The notes beneath the pieces are model-generated. The model saw nothing but the letters and a program-made list of their open reading frames with translations. It was not told the origin of the DNA and did no database searches. A stretch of 64,000 bases of DNA. Origin: Luscinia megarhynchos (lineage: Eukaryota; Chordata; Aves; Passeriformes; Turdidae). The position numbers were made by a program, and so were the translations under genes. The stretch is taken from assembly GCA_034336665.1 (NCBI GenBank), contig JAPFBE010000002.1, positions 76,325,405 to 76,389,404 of the forward strand. The letters are read 5' to 3'. Positions 26,099 through 38,040 of the stretch are shown piece after piece (positions within the stretch are counted from its first letter, which is position 1; each line of letters begins with the position of its first letter).

Positions 26099-26422
26099 AT
26101 CACAGAAGAATACTTTAAATTTGAAGAGAGCTCTTAAGATCATCTGGTCCAACAGCTCTGCTTGAGCAGCTTGACCAGGACCCTCTCCAGTTGGGTTCAG
26201 AGTATCTCCAAGAGGGAGACTTCACAGCCTCTCTGTGCCAATGTTTCACTACCATCACTACAAAAGAACCCCTGCTTGCTTATGCTCAGATGGAGAGTAA
26301 TGCTTTCTGTGTGTTTTCTTTTTCATTTGTCTCCATCATCTCTTGTTCTGTCAATTGGCACTATTGAGAGAGCCTGGCTCCCTCTTCCTCACTCCCTCCC
26401 ACCAAGTATTTATACACATGGA
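26099..26422 (-). mobile_element. CR1 LINE 3' fragment
   Basis: The plus strand reads as the reverse complement of a CR1 3' end: 'atcatctggtccaac' near 26139-26153, 'gaccaggaccctctccag' near 26173-26190, 'agagtatctccaagagggag' near 26200-26219, and 'cctctctgtgccaatgtttc' near 26228-26247. Text near 26290-26410 continues into the next conserved block, ending with a 'tatttatacacatgg' phrase. Its 3' end is at the left. It is too short and too decayed to encode protein. Confidence 0.8.
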
Positions 26423-26607
26423 TAGTTTTCCTGCCAAACCTTTTCTTTCCCAGACTGAATTTTATCTATATAGACAAAGAAGAAATTAAGAAGGTCTAAA
26501 AGTGAAATAAAAGACACTTTTCCCAGCTTAAATGAAACATTTATCTGAAGGAATTTGTACAATAATAAGTAGGAATCTTCTGGTTTTATAGCACTTACTG
26601 TATTATT

Positions 26608-26699
26608 TTGGTTTTTTTTTCTTTTGTTTATTTTCTTTTCTCTCCAGGACTTCCTTACTCTTTTTTTTTCTTTCTTTTTTTTTTTTTTTTTTATTTTTA
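26608..26699. repeat. T-rich low-complexity tract
   Basis: Two long T runs, including one of 18 or more Ts with sparse C, separated by about 25 mixed bases. Simple sequence. Confidence 0.8.
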
Positions 26700-26764
26700 C
26701 TTTATTTATTGCTATTTATATGTCAATATTACATTGTGTCTCTAAACTAAGGAACCATTTTCCT

Positions 26765-26802
26765 GGGGGTTTTTTGTTTGGTTTGTTGTTTGTTTTTTTT
26801 TT
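26765..26802. repeat. T/G-rich low-complexity tract
   Basis: Ts interrupted by G or GG after a GGGGG start, ending in a ten-T run. Simple sequence. Confidence 0.65.
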
Positions 26803-29800
26803 CAAATCTTCACCAATGCTTTCTTTCTCCCCTATAGAAAATACCCACATCCTGTGAGTTTTATGAACATCACCTTTTAGAAAGAAATCCTGATGTTTTT
26901 CCTGTAGATGTTCAATAATGTGGCCACTGTTAGGAATAGCCCTGGCAAAGTATAAATAAAAGGTTATTTGTGGTAGTTTTATTTCTAAATGCTAATAGTA
27001 TGGCATCAGCTCATAAATCATTAGTGATGAGCTCCTAATTATGTGCCAGCATCACAGTGGGATCCAACCTAGTACCAGAAATTTACATATTCATGAATAC
27101 ACCCACATTCATGCGTGGAAAAATGCAGAATATAGCAGAAATCAAATAGTCTCAGTTTTCTCCAAACTGTTATTTAGGTGAATTGCCTTCTCCCCTAACA
27201 TGCCTTTTCCAGTTATTTACCTATGATATATATTCAAATTTCAGAAAGTTTTCTTTGGAGTTCAGTTTTAGACAGTACATAGTTTCAACTTGTCCAAAAG
27301 AATGTGTGTAGTCTGCAATGTTACAGGTAATGAATACCTCCTATAATTAGTGTCCACTCCATTTCTACTTGCTGACATGAATTTTGAGTTTAATATATGG
27401 CTGGTGTATGTTTAGTCTAGAACTAATGGGCTATTATCTAAATTTTCTGTGATGTAAGTTGGAATTAATGTTTTTTAAAAAATCTACTCTTCAGTGGATA
27501 TTTACAGTTGTCTGGAAATGGGAAAGTTTGTTTTGGATAGTATAGATACTTCAACAGATCAGCTATAAGGAATGGCTTTTACCTGCAAGTGGTAAGAACT
27601 GGAGGGAAGAAGATGGGCTTTATTTGTTGTGTGTTTATAGAACTTCACCTTACAGGCCCTAGAAAACATCAGCTTTATTGATGTGAAAGCAATCAGCCTT
27701 TCCCAGCCCTGAAAGAAAGTAATGTGAGAGTTTATTTTCAATGCAATTATATTCTCCAGAAGAAAACTTGAGGGAAACATTAAAACAAACATTTTTTTTA
27801 ATGTTTACTGCAGGTTCTCAGCCCTGGAGACTAGGTCTTTTCTTTTTTGCCCCTTTAAAAGCAATACTCTCTTATGTCCCCTGCTCAGTCTTTGGATCTA
27901 ATGTGGCAGCTCACCTGTAGATCTCTTTCAAGTGAGTCACTTCCTAAGTCTATAGTAATTTTCACCTTTTTCATTTAAAACTTTAATTGAAAAAGATGTG
28001 TTGACACCTGATGCCCTGTCTCCTAAAGACTGCAGTCTCTGCTTGGGACTTGGGACTCTGCTGCAATTCAGACACCAGTTATATTAATTTTTAATTGAAT
28101 ATATCTATGACCAGTTATGTGTATTTCCACAGAAGCTATTATTCAAGGATCCCTAAGCAGTTATTGCAATTAAGGATTTCTAAGATTCATAACAAGCCTG
28201 CACAGTATGTATTGATAATAAGAAAATCAGAATGTCTAGCACTGAGCACTCACTCAGTGATTACTTTAGAAAGTAATCTCTTTTAAAAATTACTTGCTAA
28301 GAAAATCAGAATTCCTATTCTCTTCCCATCTGCTCCCCACCCAGCCCCAAACAGTGTACACCTGTATTCCTCTCATACATATCATAGTGGCATAGAGTCC
28401 TTGCTGTTGGTCAGAGGCTGGAGAGGCTCCTCCTGATGGCACATTTTCCCATGCCAGCTGAATCCCTTCCTTGTTATTCAACAGACTCTCTACCACAAGA
28501 CTCAATATTGGGCCATGTGACGGGTCTGCCGAGGCATGAAATGAAAGTTCAATATCTAAGGGAAATTGCACAAGGAATTTGTTGAGTCACGCTTGCCCAA
28601 AGTATGGCAGGGTGAAAATTGCCAAGTTGTTCTGCAACAGTGGTTTGCATAGTCCAAAAATCTTTCTTTGACAGAGAGAAGTGTTTGGAGTTTTCATATA
28701 ATATGCTAGAAATTCAATAGTTATATGGTAAGGAATGAAAAATCTGGTTAAATAAAAAGTCTTTTCAGCTCTTAATTTTGAAATGGGCTTCTTTGCTCTC
28801 ACCTTCCTTAGGCTACCACAGCAGACTGATGGGACCGTCTCCTTTTCCCTTCTTCTATTCTAGTTTATGCTTGAAATGGCAGGCAGGGTCCTGCTCATCC
28901 TCTCAGCTAAGTGTTTTTCCTGCCTGCAGAGTCCACAGTGGTGTGTCAGGGGGGTCGTGCCTGTCCTTTGGTCCTGGACAGCTCTGGTTCTATCTGGAGG
29001 AGGCTGGAACATGGTCTGAAACCAGCAATGTTCCAACCCTCAGTACTGGTTCATGATCTTATCAGAACAAAACAAGAAAAATTATCTGGTAAGGAAATAC
29101 AAGGTGTTTTTCATTACCCATGGTCCTGGAATGTTCTCATTTTACTCAAATTTACCTTTCACTATCTTTGTGACAAAAATCCTAGCATGCATATTGAAGT
29201 GACAAATAAACAAAAATTATTAGATTAATTATCACTGCACTGTCCTATTGTACAGAAATGATACTGCGGCATAAATTAATATATTAAAACTATACAGTCC
29301 CATTTTTAAATATTCTTAAGGTCACCTTTAGTTTTATTAAATTAAAACATTTGACAGGGCAACAAATATGGTAATATACTCTCCAGATTACATAACTAAG
29401 TAGCTTTCTAGTGCAAGTGCAAGCAGTTTATTTCTTGTTTACATGATGCTGCCAGTGGAGTACAGCAGATGTTGAACTAAAACCCTGTGAGGCAGCATTG
29501 TACTATGCCAGGCTTACCTAAGGTTTTGCCCTGCTGATGCTCATTTTTGTTTATATAATTTAGAAGACTTTTTATAAACCACTTTTACAAAACCCACTTT
29601 TATTGGAGCAGTTTCTTCTGTGTTGAAATAATGTGTAACTTTAATATCTAGAAAACCTATTTTGAAAATAACTCGAATAAACAATTTTCTTAAGAGTTCA
29701 GCTAAAAAACCCCCCAACATTGTTATTCTTCCAACTTATCCATATATAGCTTTCTCATGCCTACTTCTATCCCAGTGATATCCCTGTGGCTTTTAATCCT

Positions 29801-30734
29801 CTATTCTGCTGTATATATCACTGATCTTCTTAGACACAGGGAAGCCTTTTAATGTACAGAAATCTCCAGAAATGGGATGTGGCAGCTCAATACTGCAAGG
29901 TCATTTAAAGTGTTTTCTCAGCTGACTTCCTATTTTCCTAGCTCATGACAGGGGAAATTACTTTGCAGCATAGCCTTCCTTCTTGGTGCAGAAAGATTAG
30001 GAATCTTGTCATATATCAAATTGGGATTTTTTTAAACATAATCAGAAATCTTTGAAGTTGAATAATGCTCACAAAGAACAAGATACCCCAAACTAGGTTA
30101 AGAAAGGGGCTAACACTTGCAAGGCATATTGTTAAGTAATGAAGTTTCTGGATTTCTATAAGACAACTTGGAAGTTGCTGGTTTCAGTGCAGTGGTCATT
30201 CTCCCACTGTTTTCATCTTATTCTTTTCTGAGCCCTCAATTTTTTTAAACATACAGGGCAAAATTTACCCCTGGAAAAACCACCACTCCCAGTGGAGTTC
30301 AACAAACTTGCGAAAAATTCTTATGTGAAAATTTCCTTAATTTCTTCAATTATTTTAGATTTTGTTAGTTTTTAGACATACATTTTCTAGAAATATGAGC
30401 CAGTAATATTCTCTTACTGTCTTAGGTCATGTCTACAATTTCCTCTTTTAAGAGTATTTTTTTTGCCTGCAGGAACATGGTTCTGCTCTGGTCACAAATC
30501 AGCAAATTGTTCAGCATCTGTGGAGAGATACTTACTGCCACATGAGAGCTCAGAATTAATAAAATTTCTAGAACAAATGGGAGATTTATTTGAATGACTA
30601 CACCAAACTATCTTGATTTGATTTAGGTGGTCCTAGTCTAAATGTCATGTTGTTGGGATTAATTTTTAGAAGTAAGGAAAAGTAAGTAAGATTTTTAAAC
30701 AGTAGAAGGGAATTGAGAAGTTGTGCTTTATTAA

Positions 30735-31002
30735 ATTTAGACGTTGCCTAGGTTGAAATTATGAATAGAAATAATAAAATAAAATAAAATGTTATTCGAG
30801 GGCATAAACCTAAAACCAGAAAGGTTTAAAAGGAGCTCTGGAGGTCCTGCTCAAAGCAAGCATTCAAAGTTGGACTGAGCTGCTGTAGGAATTTTCCAGT
30901 TGTGCTTTAAATACTCCAAAGACAGTGATTCCATGTTGTCTCTGGGTTGTTACATTCCCATATGGAAGAATTATATACCTACAAGACTCTTATAGACAGT
31001 GC
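30735..31002. repeat. Direct repeat copy B (268 bp), partner at 15384-15644
   Basis: Same orientation as copy A and identical apart from three insertions in this copy (T, AAAAT and C, together 7 bases). The flanks on both sides differ completely from those of copy A, so the shared block has sharp edges. The CR1-like core lies at about 30822-30963. The AAAAT difference is a one-unit change in a short tandem run and could have arisen by slippage. Confidence 0.9.
30822..30963 (-). mobile_element. Decayed CR1 3' fragment inside repeat copy B
   Basis: Same CR1-like words as in copy A, base for base. It was therefore carried along when the unit was duplicated, rather than inserted independently. 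Confidence 0.6.
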
Positions 31003-32109
31003 TTGAATAGGTTCATCATGGTCTGCATCACATATTTTACGTGTGGTTTTAGAAGCATTTACAATACTTAGTTTAATGACCCTCTTCTGAAATTCAGCTC
31101 AATTTTTCTATTACTTTTTTATTCTTTTACACTATAAGATATACCTAAACTCTCTTCTGTATGCATTGTTTTTTCACTAGTAAGATAGACTAAGTATTTC
31201 ATAAAAAATCTTGACCCACCCAGAAGTTAATGGAAAGATCCCATATATATCTGTGAGATTAAGATCCTAATGAAGATATATGTAAAATATGGCCTTTATT
31301 GGATAACTGTAAATATGAAAATATCTTTGCCAATATAAAAAAATGGATATTTTCCTTACCACATTATTTACCTTTATTGCAATATTTGTACTATTTCTGA
31401 CACTTCATGTAGGAAATTCCTCAAGCACTCCATAAATTTAAGGAATTATTCTGGTAAATGTCCAGTTGTTGTTGGCTCCCAATGTAAGATGAAACACAGG
31501 ACATATAGTACTACACAGTGCTAAATCTTTCTATGTATGCCTTGGACATCTCTTGATTCTGAAAGCTTCTTGAAGTCAAGATATCACAGCTAGAGCATAA
31601 TTTCAGACTTTTTTTTTTCTAGGTCAGCAACAAAAACATTCTTTCTTGAGTTTTAAGGAAGTTTTTGGTAAAATTTCAAGCACTTGGTTGAGATTTAAAT
31701 GAAACATAAAGGAGTTAAGGAACATGCAAAAGAGCTGGAAGGAATGACTGAATATTGCCATAGGTATAAGAAGGAAACAAGAAACATTTTGTGTTGAGAT
31801 AGTGGGAAGTTGAGAAACTCAGGAGAAATCTGCTCTACAAAAGGTTGTTACATTTATATGGAAAAAATGTGATACAATTTACATGCATTTTTTCCACTAA
31901 CTACACTGTAAAGCAGCCACTGACCCATTTCTTGCTCAGATCAGACAGCATACTTACAAACAATTCCTAGCCATCTTTTAGAAGTTGGGCAAAATTTTTC
32001 AGAAAATTTGACTGTTACTGGCCTGTTTGGGGGGATAAGATTATGCATAGGGCTGGATATGATTGGTATGGAAGTTGTGGTAATTGCTTCAGTGCAGACA
32101 CAGGCTGAG
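31003..32109. other. AT-rich non-coding DNA, nothing recognised
   Basis: No open stretch, repeat family or RNA structure is recognisable in this interval. It separates repeat copy B from the next CR1 fragment. Confidence 0.55.
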
Positions 32110-32597
32110 TCATAGAGTCTCAGAATCTTATAATCATTAAAATAAAATCATTGAAAAAGACCTCTAAAATCATCAGGTCCAACTGTTAACCTGGCACTGT
32201 ATTTTCCACAAAGCCATATTCCCATCTGCTACATGCACACATCTTTCAATCAATTCCAGGGATGGATTCCTCCACTTCCCCAGGCAGTCTGTTCAAGTGC
32301 TTGACACCATTTCAGTAAAGTAATTTTTCCCTGTATCCAATCTAATCCTTACCCTCTGCAACTTGAGGACATTTCTTCTTGTCCTGTCACTTGTTACCTG
32401 GGAGGAGAAGCTGAACCCCACTGGGCTGCAACCTCCTTTCAGGCAGTTGTAGAGGGAGATAAAGACCTTCTGAGTCTCCTTTTCTCCAGGAAAAATACTC
32501 CCAACTTCCTCTGTCACTATTCATAAAATTTGCACTCTAGACCTTTCATTGTCCTTTTCTGGGTACCCTCCAGCATCTCAATATTTTTTTACTAGCC
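32110..32597 (-). mobile_element. CR1 LINE 3' fragment
   Basis: This is the clearest CR1 tail in the window. The plus strand reads, in consensus order, 'gagtctcagaatc' near 32117-32129, 'aaaagacctctaaaatcatc' near 32155-32174, 'aggtccaactgttaacct' near 32175-32192, 'ttccagggatggattcctcc' near 32256-32275, 'ccaggcagtctgttcaagtg' near 32280-32299, 'tccctgtatccaatctaatc' near 32328-32347 and 'caacctcctttcaggcagtt' near 32429-32448. It is on the minus strand with its 3' end at the left. The right end fades near 32597, just before two small tandem duplications. Confidence 0.85.
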
Positions 32598-32640
32598 CCA
32601 ATTAAGTTATTAGAAAAAGTGTATCCTTACAGTGATTTTT

Positions 32641-32688
32641 CTGCTCTCAACTTAAATCCAATCTCTGCTCTCAACTTAAATTCAACAT
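32641..32688. repeat. Tandem duplication, 24-bp period, two copies
   Basis: Copies at 32641-32664 and 32665-32688 begin CTGCTCTCAACTTAAAT and diverge slightly towards their ends. Imperfect head-to-tail duplication. Confidence 0.85.
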
Positions 32689-32700
32689 AAAGTTTCTGAT

Positions 32701-32768
32701 TACTCTTCAGTTTACTTGTTATTTGAATCTTCTCTACTCTTCAGCTTACTTGCTATTTGAACTTTCTC
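32701..32768. repeat. Tandem duplication, 34-bp period, two copies
   Basis: Copies at 32701-32734 and 32735-32768 both begin TACTCTTCAG and differ at only a few positions. It lies 12 bp after the 24-bp tandem pair, so two independent small duplications sit within 130 bp. Confidence 0.85.
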
Positions 32769-35700
32769 TAAATCCACATCATGAATTCCAGAGTGGATGT
32801 CTGCCTCTGGAAACATAAAGTCTCTGCCTCAGTGTGAGGCCTGTGATGATGTGAAAAGTTCTTTTCTTTGTAACACTGGCAGAGAAGAAGCAAAGCCAAA
32901 TGGACCACTGTGTTCCTGAGGTACCCAAGAGACACTTCTCAAATGACTTTGTTGTGTATGGACTTGAACAAGCTGTGTGCTGGGTATTCCTCTGATAGAG
33001 AAGCAGAATATAAAGAAGGGCCAGAGGGGACATGGAATAATGTAATTACTACAGTGGTACCTTTCTCTTTTTTTTAATTTTTGTTTTTGTAAGGTCCTGA
33101 ACACTTACCACTACCAGAAAATCACAACTAATGTGGGAAATTCACACTGCATAGCAGGAGAACAGGCTGTTGTTTAGCTTGATAGATGGAGCTGTGAAGA
33201 TTACATTTCTTTTTATCAGTTTCCCTGTTTGTAAACATAACATATTTTTGTTTTATAAGAATTGTTTTCCTGGCTAGAAATGAAAGGTCATGTGTCCCTC
33301 CTTTATTGTATTTAATAGCAGTGTGGGGATGCAGAGTTTGATGTGCATTAGCTTATGACAACTAGCATTGCTAATAGCCCATCAGTCATCCTGTAGTGGT
33401 TTACTGAAGTTCTAATTGTTTGTAGTTGCAATGCTCATTCATTATATCTCTGCAACTGATGAGAATTACATTCTCTGTCACATGCATTCATCTCCTCCGA
33501 TTCCATGTAATTCTGTCTTTTTCCATTCATTCCAAAGCACTCAAAATTTGGGCATGATTTTCAGGGGGAGCGTGCAGTGCTTGGTGGTTTCTGTTATGGT
33601 CCAGGCCTCAGCAGAAGTGAATTCTCCTAGACAAAGTGTATCTTTTCAGCAAGTGCTCACTTTTGGCTATTCCAAGAAAACCTCACAAAAAAGCATTACT
33701 GCAGAGATTTAATTAATTTACTTTGTATAGAAATGTCTGGAGCACAGCTTCATATATTTTGTGAGGGTCATCTGGATAAACACTCTAATTGTCCCTGACT
33801 AGACTTACAGTCTTTGCAAGTGATTTTCACAGTCTTCAATCAGGAAATTGGTATGTGCAACAACTTCACTTCCAGAAGAAAGAGAAATAAACATTCTTCC
33901 ACAAGCTTTCTTGATCATCAGGATCTCCAGGTCTCCTTTCTATTTTCCAGTATTTAGGAACATTTATTTACTAATCAGTAAAGATATGTGACATTATAGG
34001 AAGACAAAAAGCTTTTGAAAACAGAAAATACTGTAACCAGAGCTCTAGTGCATGAGCAGTAGAAGAGCAGATTGGTTTACTTTAAGCTGTATAAGTCCTA
34101 GACACTAGAGGAATCACTTAATTTACACTGGTACAAATGAACAAGTTACCTTACCCTGATACACACAACTTAGATTCTGCCTTTTTAAGGAAAAACAAAT
34201 GTTGGAAATCTTATTGCAGTTTTGGTGGTGCCTTTTCAGTCTCCAGTAGAGTGGAATCACAATGTATGGATTCAGTATTTGATTACCACTTCCTCACTGT
34301 GCCTTGGATGCAAATCACTTAAACAAAAATATAGTATTAACTGAAATTCAAAAGCACACAGCAACAACTTAGTCCCTTATGGTACAGTTATTTTGAAATT
34401 ACTTTCAAAAATGTGCACCCCTGTAGCCTAGCTTTTAATTTGTATATTTTCTTAAGCACATAATAGCATAGACATCCCACTGTAAGACTGGCACCATTCA
34501 TAAGTTGAGGGAATGAAAATTCAGTTTGTTTGTATTAATTCTTGCAGGAGCAGCCAATGTCTGGTATGCAAAACCTACATTCACCAGTTTGTATTTAAAC
34601 ACTGAAAAAGAAATACATTCCATCTTTATTGCTACAGTTGCTTTAAATTAAAATTGCAAAGAAATACAATGCTAGGTAACACAAAGCTTCTTTCACTTCT
34701 CTTTAACAAAAAGTTTTATGAACATGCTGATATATTTTGTAAACATAATAAATTTTATCTAGTGAATCGGTGGGAAAACATAGCCCCAAGGCTTGAATCT
34801 TTTTTGATTCCAGTATCATCTGGAATGATACTGCTAACTTTATTTGATAAAACTGTCATAAAAGTAGGGAGGAAAAACTTTTTAGTAAGTGCTTGCAAAA
34901 TTTTAGTACTAATGGCATGGCATTTGCTCAAATGAGAACATTTTGGTAAATGCTTGCAGAGCAAAAGGTGCTGCATTTTCTTTATACAAATTAAAGATAG
35001 AGCAGTAAAGGTCATATATAAAACTTTGCCAAATAACTCTCTGCATTGTTTTCACAGTTTGTTAAGAGGAGAGGCTCTAGTCTGCTTGTGACATGGATAA
35101 AGAGTGCTGGTTTGGATGTCTTTGTGAAAGTGAAGTATCAATGGAGCAAACCATGGAGTGAGAAGAGACAAGTTGTACAAAGACAATGACCTGGGCAAAC
35201 CTTCAAGGTCTAAGATGACAAAGAGCAGCCCCAAAAGCTCCTCAGTGGGTGTTGCAGGTTCCAGTGCTCACCGATTTTCCATCCTGGACTTTGCCAGCTG
35301 TTATGTCACGGTCAGTCTAATGCTGAGGCTCTGGAAAAACAGCAGCCCATGTGGGGGATGTTCCCAAGGCTATATTGGAAAAGCTGAAGGAGGGGGAAAA
35401 GGCACTGAAAAACTATTGCAATTTCTCTTGCTAATGGACAGTGGTGCTCTCAGTCATTTGTGATAGGAAAAACATTTTTCCTACTTCTACAATATGTTCC
35501 TTCTACAATATGGTTGATAAAGGCAAGAGTTGGACCTGAGTAACTTGGCAACAATCATGCAGTTATCTTCAAGCAAAAGATAAGGTCAGACCTCCATAGC
35601 TGTTTCCAAGCTGGTTCCTGTCAACATGTCTTCTGTATTAATTGGGTTGAGGTTAGAAATCTCTTTACTACAAATGTTTTAAAAACCTCATTATAAAGAC

Positions 35701-37833
35701 TAGTCTAGATGTGCAGTTATGTTAATTTTTTCCTCCATTTTTCATCTGTAGGAAAGAAACACATTTTTTGTATGAGTACATATTGAGAAAGAAAATATTT
35801 TAGGCATGGTATATAGAAATGCAAAAGAAAACTAGAAAAAGACTTTTTTCCAGACTATGTTTTGCAAAATCTATTTTTTTTCTTTTGTGTGATAAAACTG
35901 CTAAAAATATATCATAGATTTAAGAGTTTGGATAGTTTTTTCCTTTTCATTTCTCTTGAAAACTGAGTTTTCTGCTAAGGGTTGTTTCTGCCCTCAACAG
36001 GGAAGCATAGAACAGAGGTTTTGAATAAGTCACGTTAAATATGTCAAGGCTGAATAGCAAAACTAGTATTTATGTTCCTAGTTATGTTATATTAAAAATT
36101 CCTAGCTTACACAAATTATACTATACTATATTACAAGTAGATCAATCTTGCCAAATAAAGTTCAAATGCAAGAGTTTTTTTTCAGTTAGATTGTAATTTG
36201 AAAGAAATCCCTAGTCTTTTGCTTTGCCTTAAAGTAATTACTAAGAGCACTGTAGGATATGTTTTGTGTCAAAATAATCAGAAAATAGCATGTTTAACTC
36301 CTATAAATAGTCTGGTTGATAGATTGAAGTTTATGTAGAGTCTCTTGGCATGACTATCTTTTCTCCAGCTTGGACGATGTTCTTGCATACTGTAGTGTCC
36401 CTAAAGAAATTTAGACAATTTCATTTATATCTCCAACCAATTTTTAATTAATATTTGATATCTGAATGAATATTTTAAATTAATATTTAATTTTGGTGTA
36501 ACTCTGATACTTGAATTGACAAACTATGGGATTGGAGGTACTTCATCAGATTAGTAGAATAATAAATATAACCACTGTATATACTAGTATACCTTTATGT
36601 AAAATTTAAAATGGGGTGGGAGAAGGAATGTTGTTCCATGATTATTTAAAAGAAAAAATTAACCAAGGCCCAGAAAAACTATATAGTCAATTGGAAATTA
36701 GTTTAAATAAATATTTAGGTGAATGTTGAAGGGAAAATATGCTATCAAGCAGCTTTAGTAGGTTATGTAACATATTTTTAAAGAGAAGCAGATGAAGTCT
36801 TCGCATTTGAGATATACATATAAAATTTCAAGTGACAGAAAAATTAAAATTGTACTGTAGGGAACAGTTTCAGCATGGTAGAGGGACACAAAAAATGATC
36901 TAAGAGATGTTTTCCTTTCTCTGTTTCTATGCTCCTATGAAAATATTTCTCTAATATTAGAGTATCTATCTGTGTGAGATCTAGTGACAAAACAAGCTGT
37001 CCCCTTTCTTCTGTATAGGATATGGAAGGGGATTGGAGAACTGAATAGCATAAAGAGAGAAATGGCTAGACTAGTTATAGATATAAAAATAGCAGTCATA
37101 TTTGAATCTGCATATATTATATTGACAGGCACCGTGCACAAAAGAGACATTTTGGAATGTTACATCAGGAAGCAATCCTACTCTTACTCTACTGAAGAAC
37201 AATAATCTCAAAGCTGCTCTGACATTTCTTAGCCAAGCTCCCTCCTGCTATGCACACAAGCAGAGAGAAAATGAAATAAAATTATGAACAAAATCCATGA
37301 TACATGAACAGGATAAAAAAAGCTTAGTAGGATAAGAAAAGTGTGTAACAGTTTTTTAAATTCCAATTCTTCCCGAAACAGCGCAGAAAATGTCTGGTTG
37401 TGTGTGTTTTCAGAGGGGAGAGGTCTATGATAAATTAAGAGTTCACACACAGGAGGCTTTGTCCTAGTCTATCTGAAACTATCCTCACCTCAACAGATAT
37501 GTGAAGGAGCCATTAGAATGCCATTATCCTGTCTGTCAAATCTTTTTGAACATCTTGTTGTAAACCCCAAAAGGAAAAGACTGACTGTCTCAACACCATT
37601 GTCTTTCTCTCTTTCTGCAGAATACATATTTCACCAAGTAGATGAGCACAACTGACTGGCTGGGTCATCATCAACAGACTTGTCACTGCTTGAGATGATA
37701 TTTTGGTTAGAATCTGAAGGCCCAAGATCAAAGTAGTAGTTAAGAAAAAAAACACTCTAAAATTTACCTATTAGTGATTATCTTCACACAGTGCTCTGAT
37801 GGAAAGCTAGAATGATATTATGCTTTTAATGAG
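32769..37833. other. AT-rich non-coding DNA, no gene recognised
   Basis: No coding exon is supported. A 101-codon open stretch at 35158-35463 lies in a slightly GC-richer patch and is discussed among the rejected items. The patch at about 33290-33420 has high word complexity and could be a conserved non-coding element. A short 18-bp-period duplication occurs near 35476-35510. Confidence 0.5.

Positions 37834-37907
<74 letters not shown>
37834..37907. repeat. (TATC)n microsatellite, about 18.5 units
   Basis: An uninterrupted run of TATC over 74 bases (GATA on the opposite strand). The lack of interruptions suggests that it is young and likely length-polymorphic. It ends 10-15 bp before a plus-strand CR1 tail. 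Confidence 0.97.
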
Positions 37908-37917
37908 CCCACTGTCT

Positions 37918-38040
37918 CATGTGGAGCTCTGAGCAATCTGACCTAGTGAAAGCTGTCCTTGTCCATAGCAGGAGGATTGGAACCAGATGATCTTTAAGAT
38001 CCCTTTCAACACAAGCCATTTTATGACTCTATAATATTAT
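37918..38040 (+). mobile_element. CR1 LINE 3' tail
   Basis: Sense-strand CR1 3' end: 'gagcaatctgacctagtg' near 37931-37948, 'tgtccttgtccatagcagga' near 37954-37973, 'ggaaccagatgatctttaag' near 37979-37998, 'atccctttcaacacaagcca' near 37999-38018, and a decayed 'tatgactctata' near 38023-38034 corresponding to the ATTCTATG-type terminal repeat of CR1. It is the only CR1 here that is confidently on the plus strand. It is only ~120 bp long, a strongly 5'-truncated copy. Confidence 0.85.

Larger units (their letters stand above)
26423..30734. other. AT-rich non-coding DNA, no gene recognised
   Basis: Contains T-rich tracts at 26608-26699 and 26765-26802 and a TATTCATGAATA palindrome at 27088-27099. 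GC-richer patches at about 28.30-28.57 and 28.79-29.06 kb give overlapping open stretches of up to 105 codons, none with a recognisable domain. The segment around 26990-27130 has high word complexity and could be a conserved non-coding element. Confidence 0.5.

Noticed and set aside
35158..35463. A 101-codon plus-strand open stretch containing a phrase (SSAHRFSILDF) that superficially recalls the N-terminal repression motif of some homeodomain proteins.
   Set aside because: No homeodomain follows, the frame ends soon after, the motif is short and imperfect, and the length is within chance for this composition.
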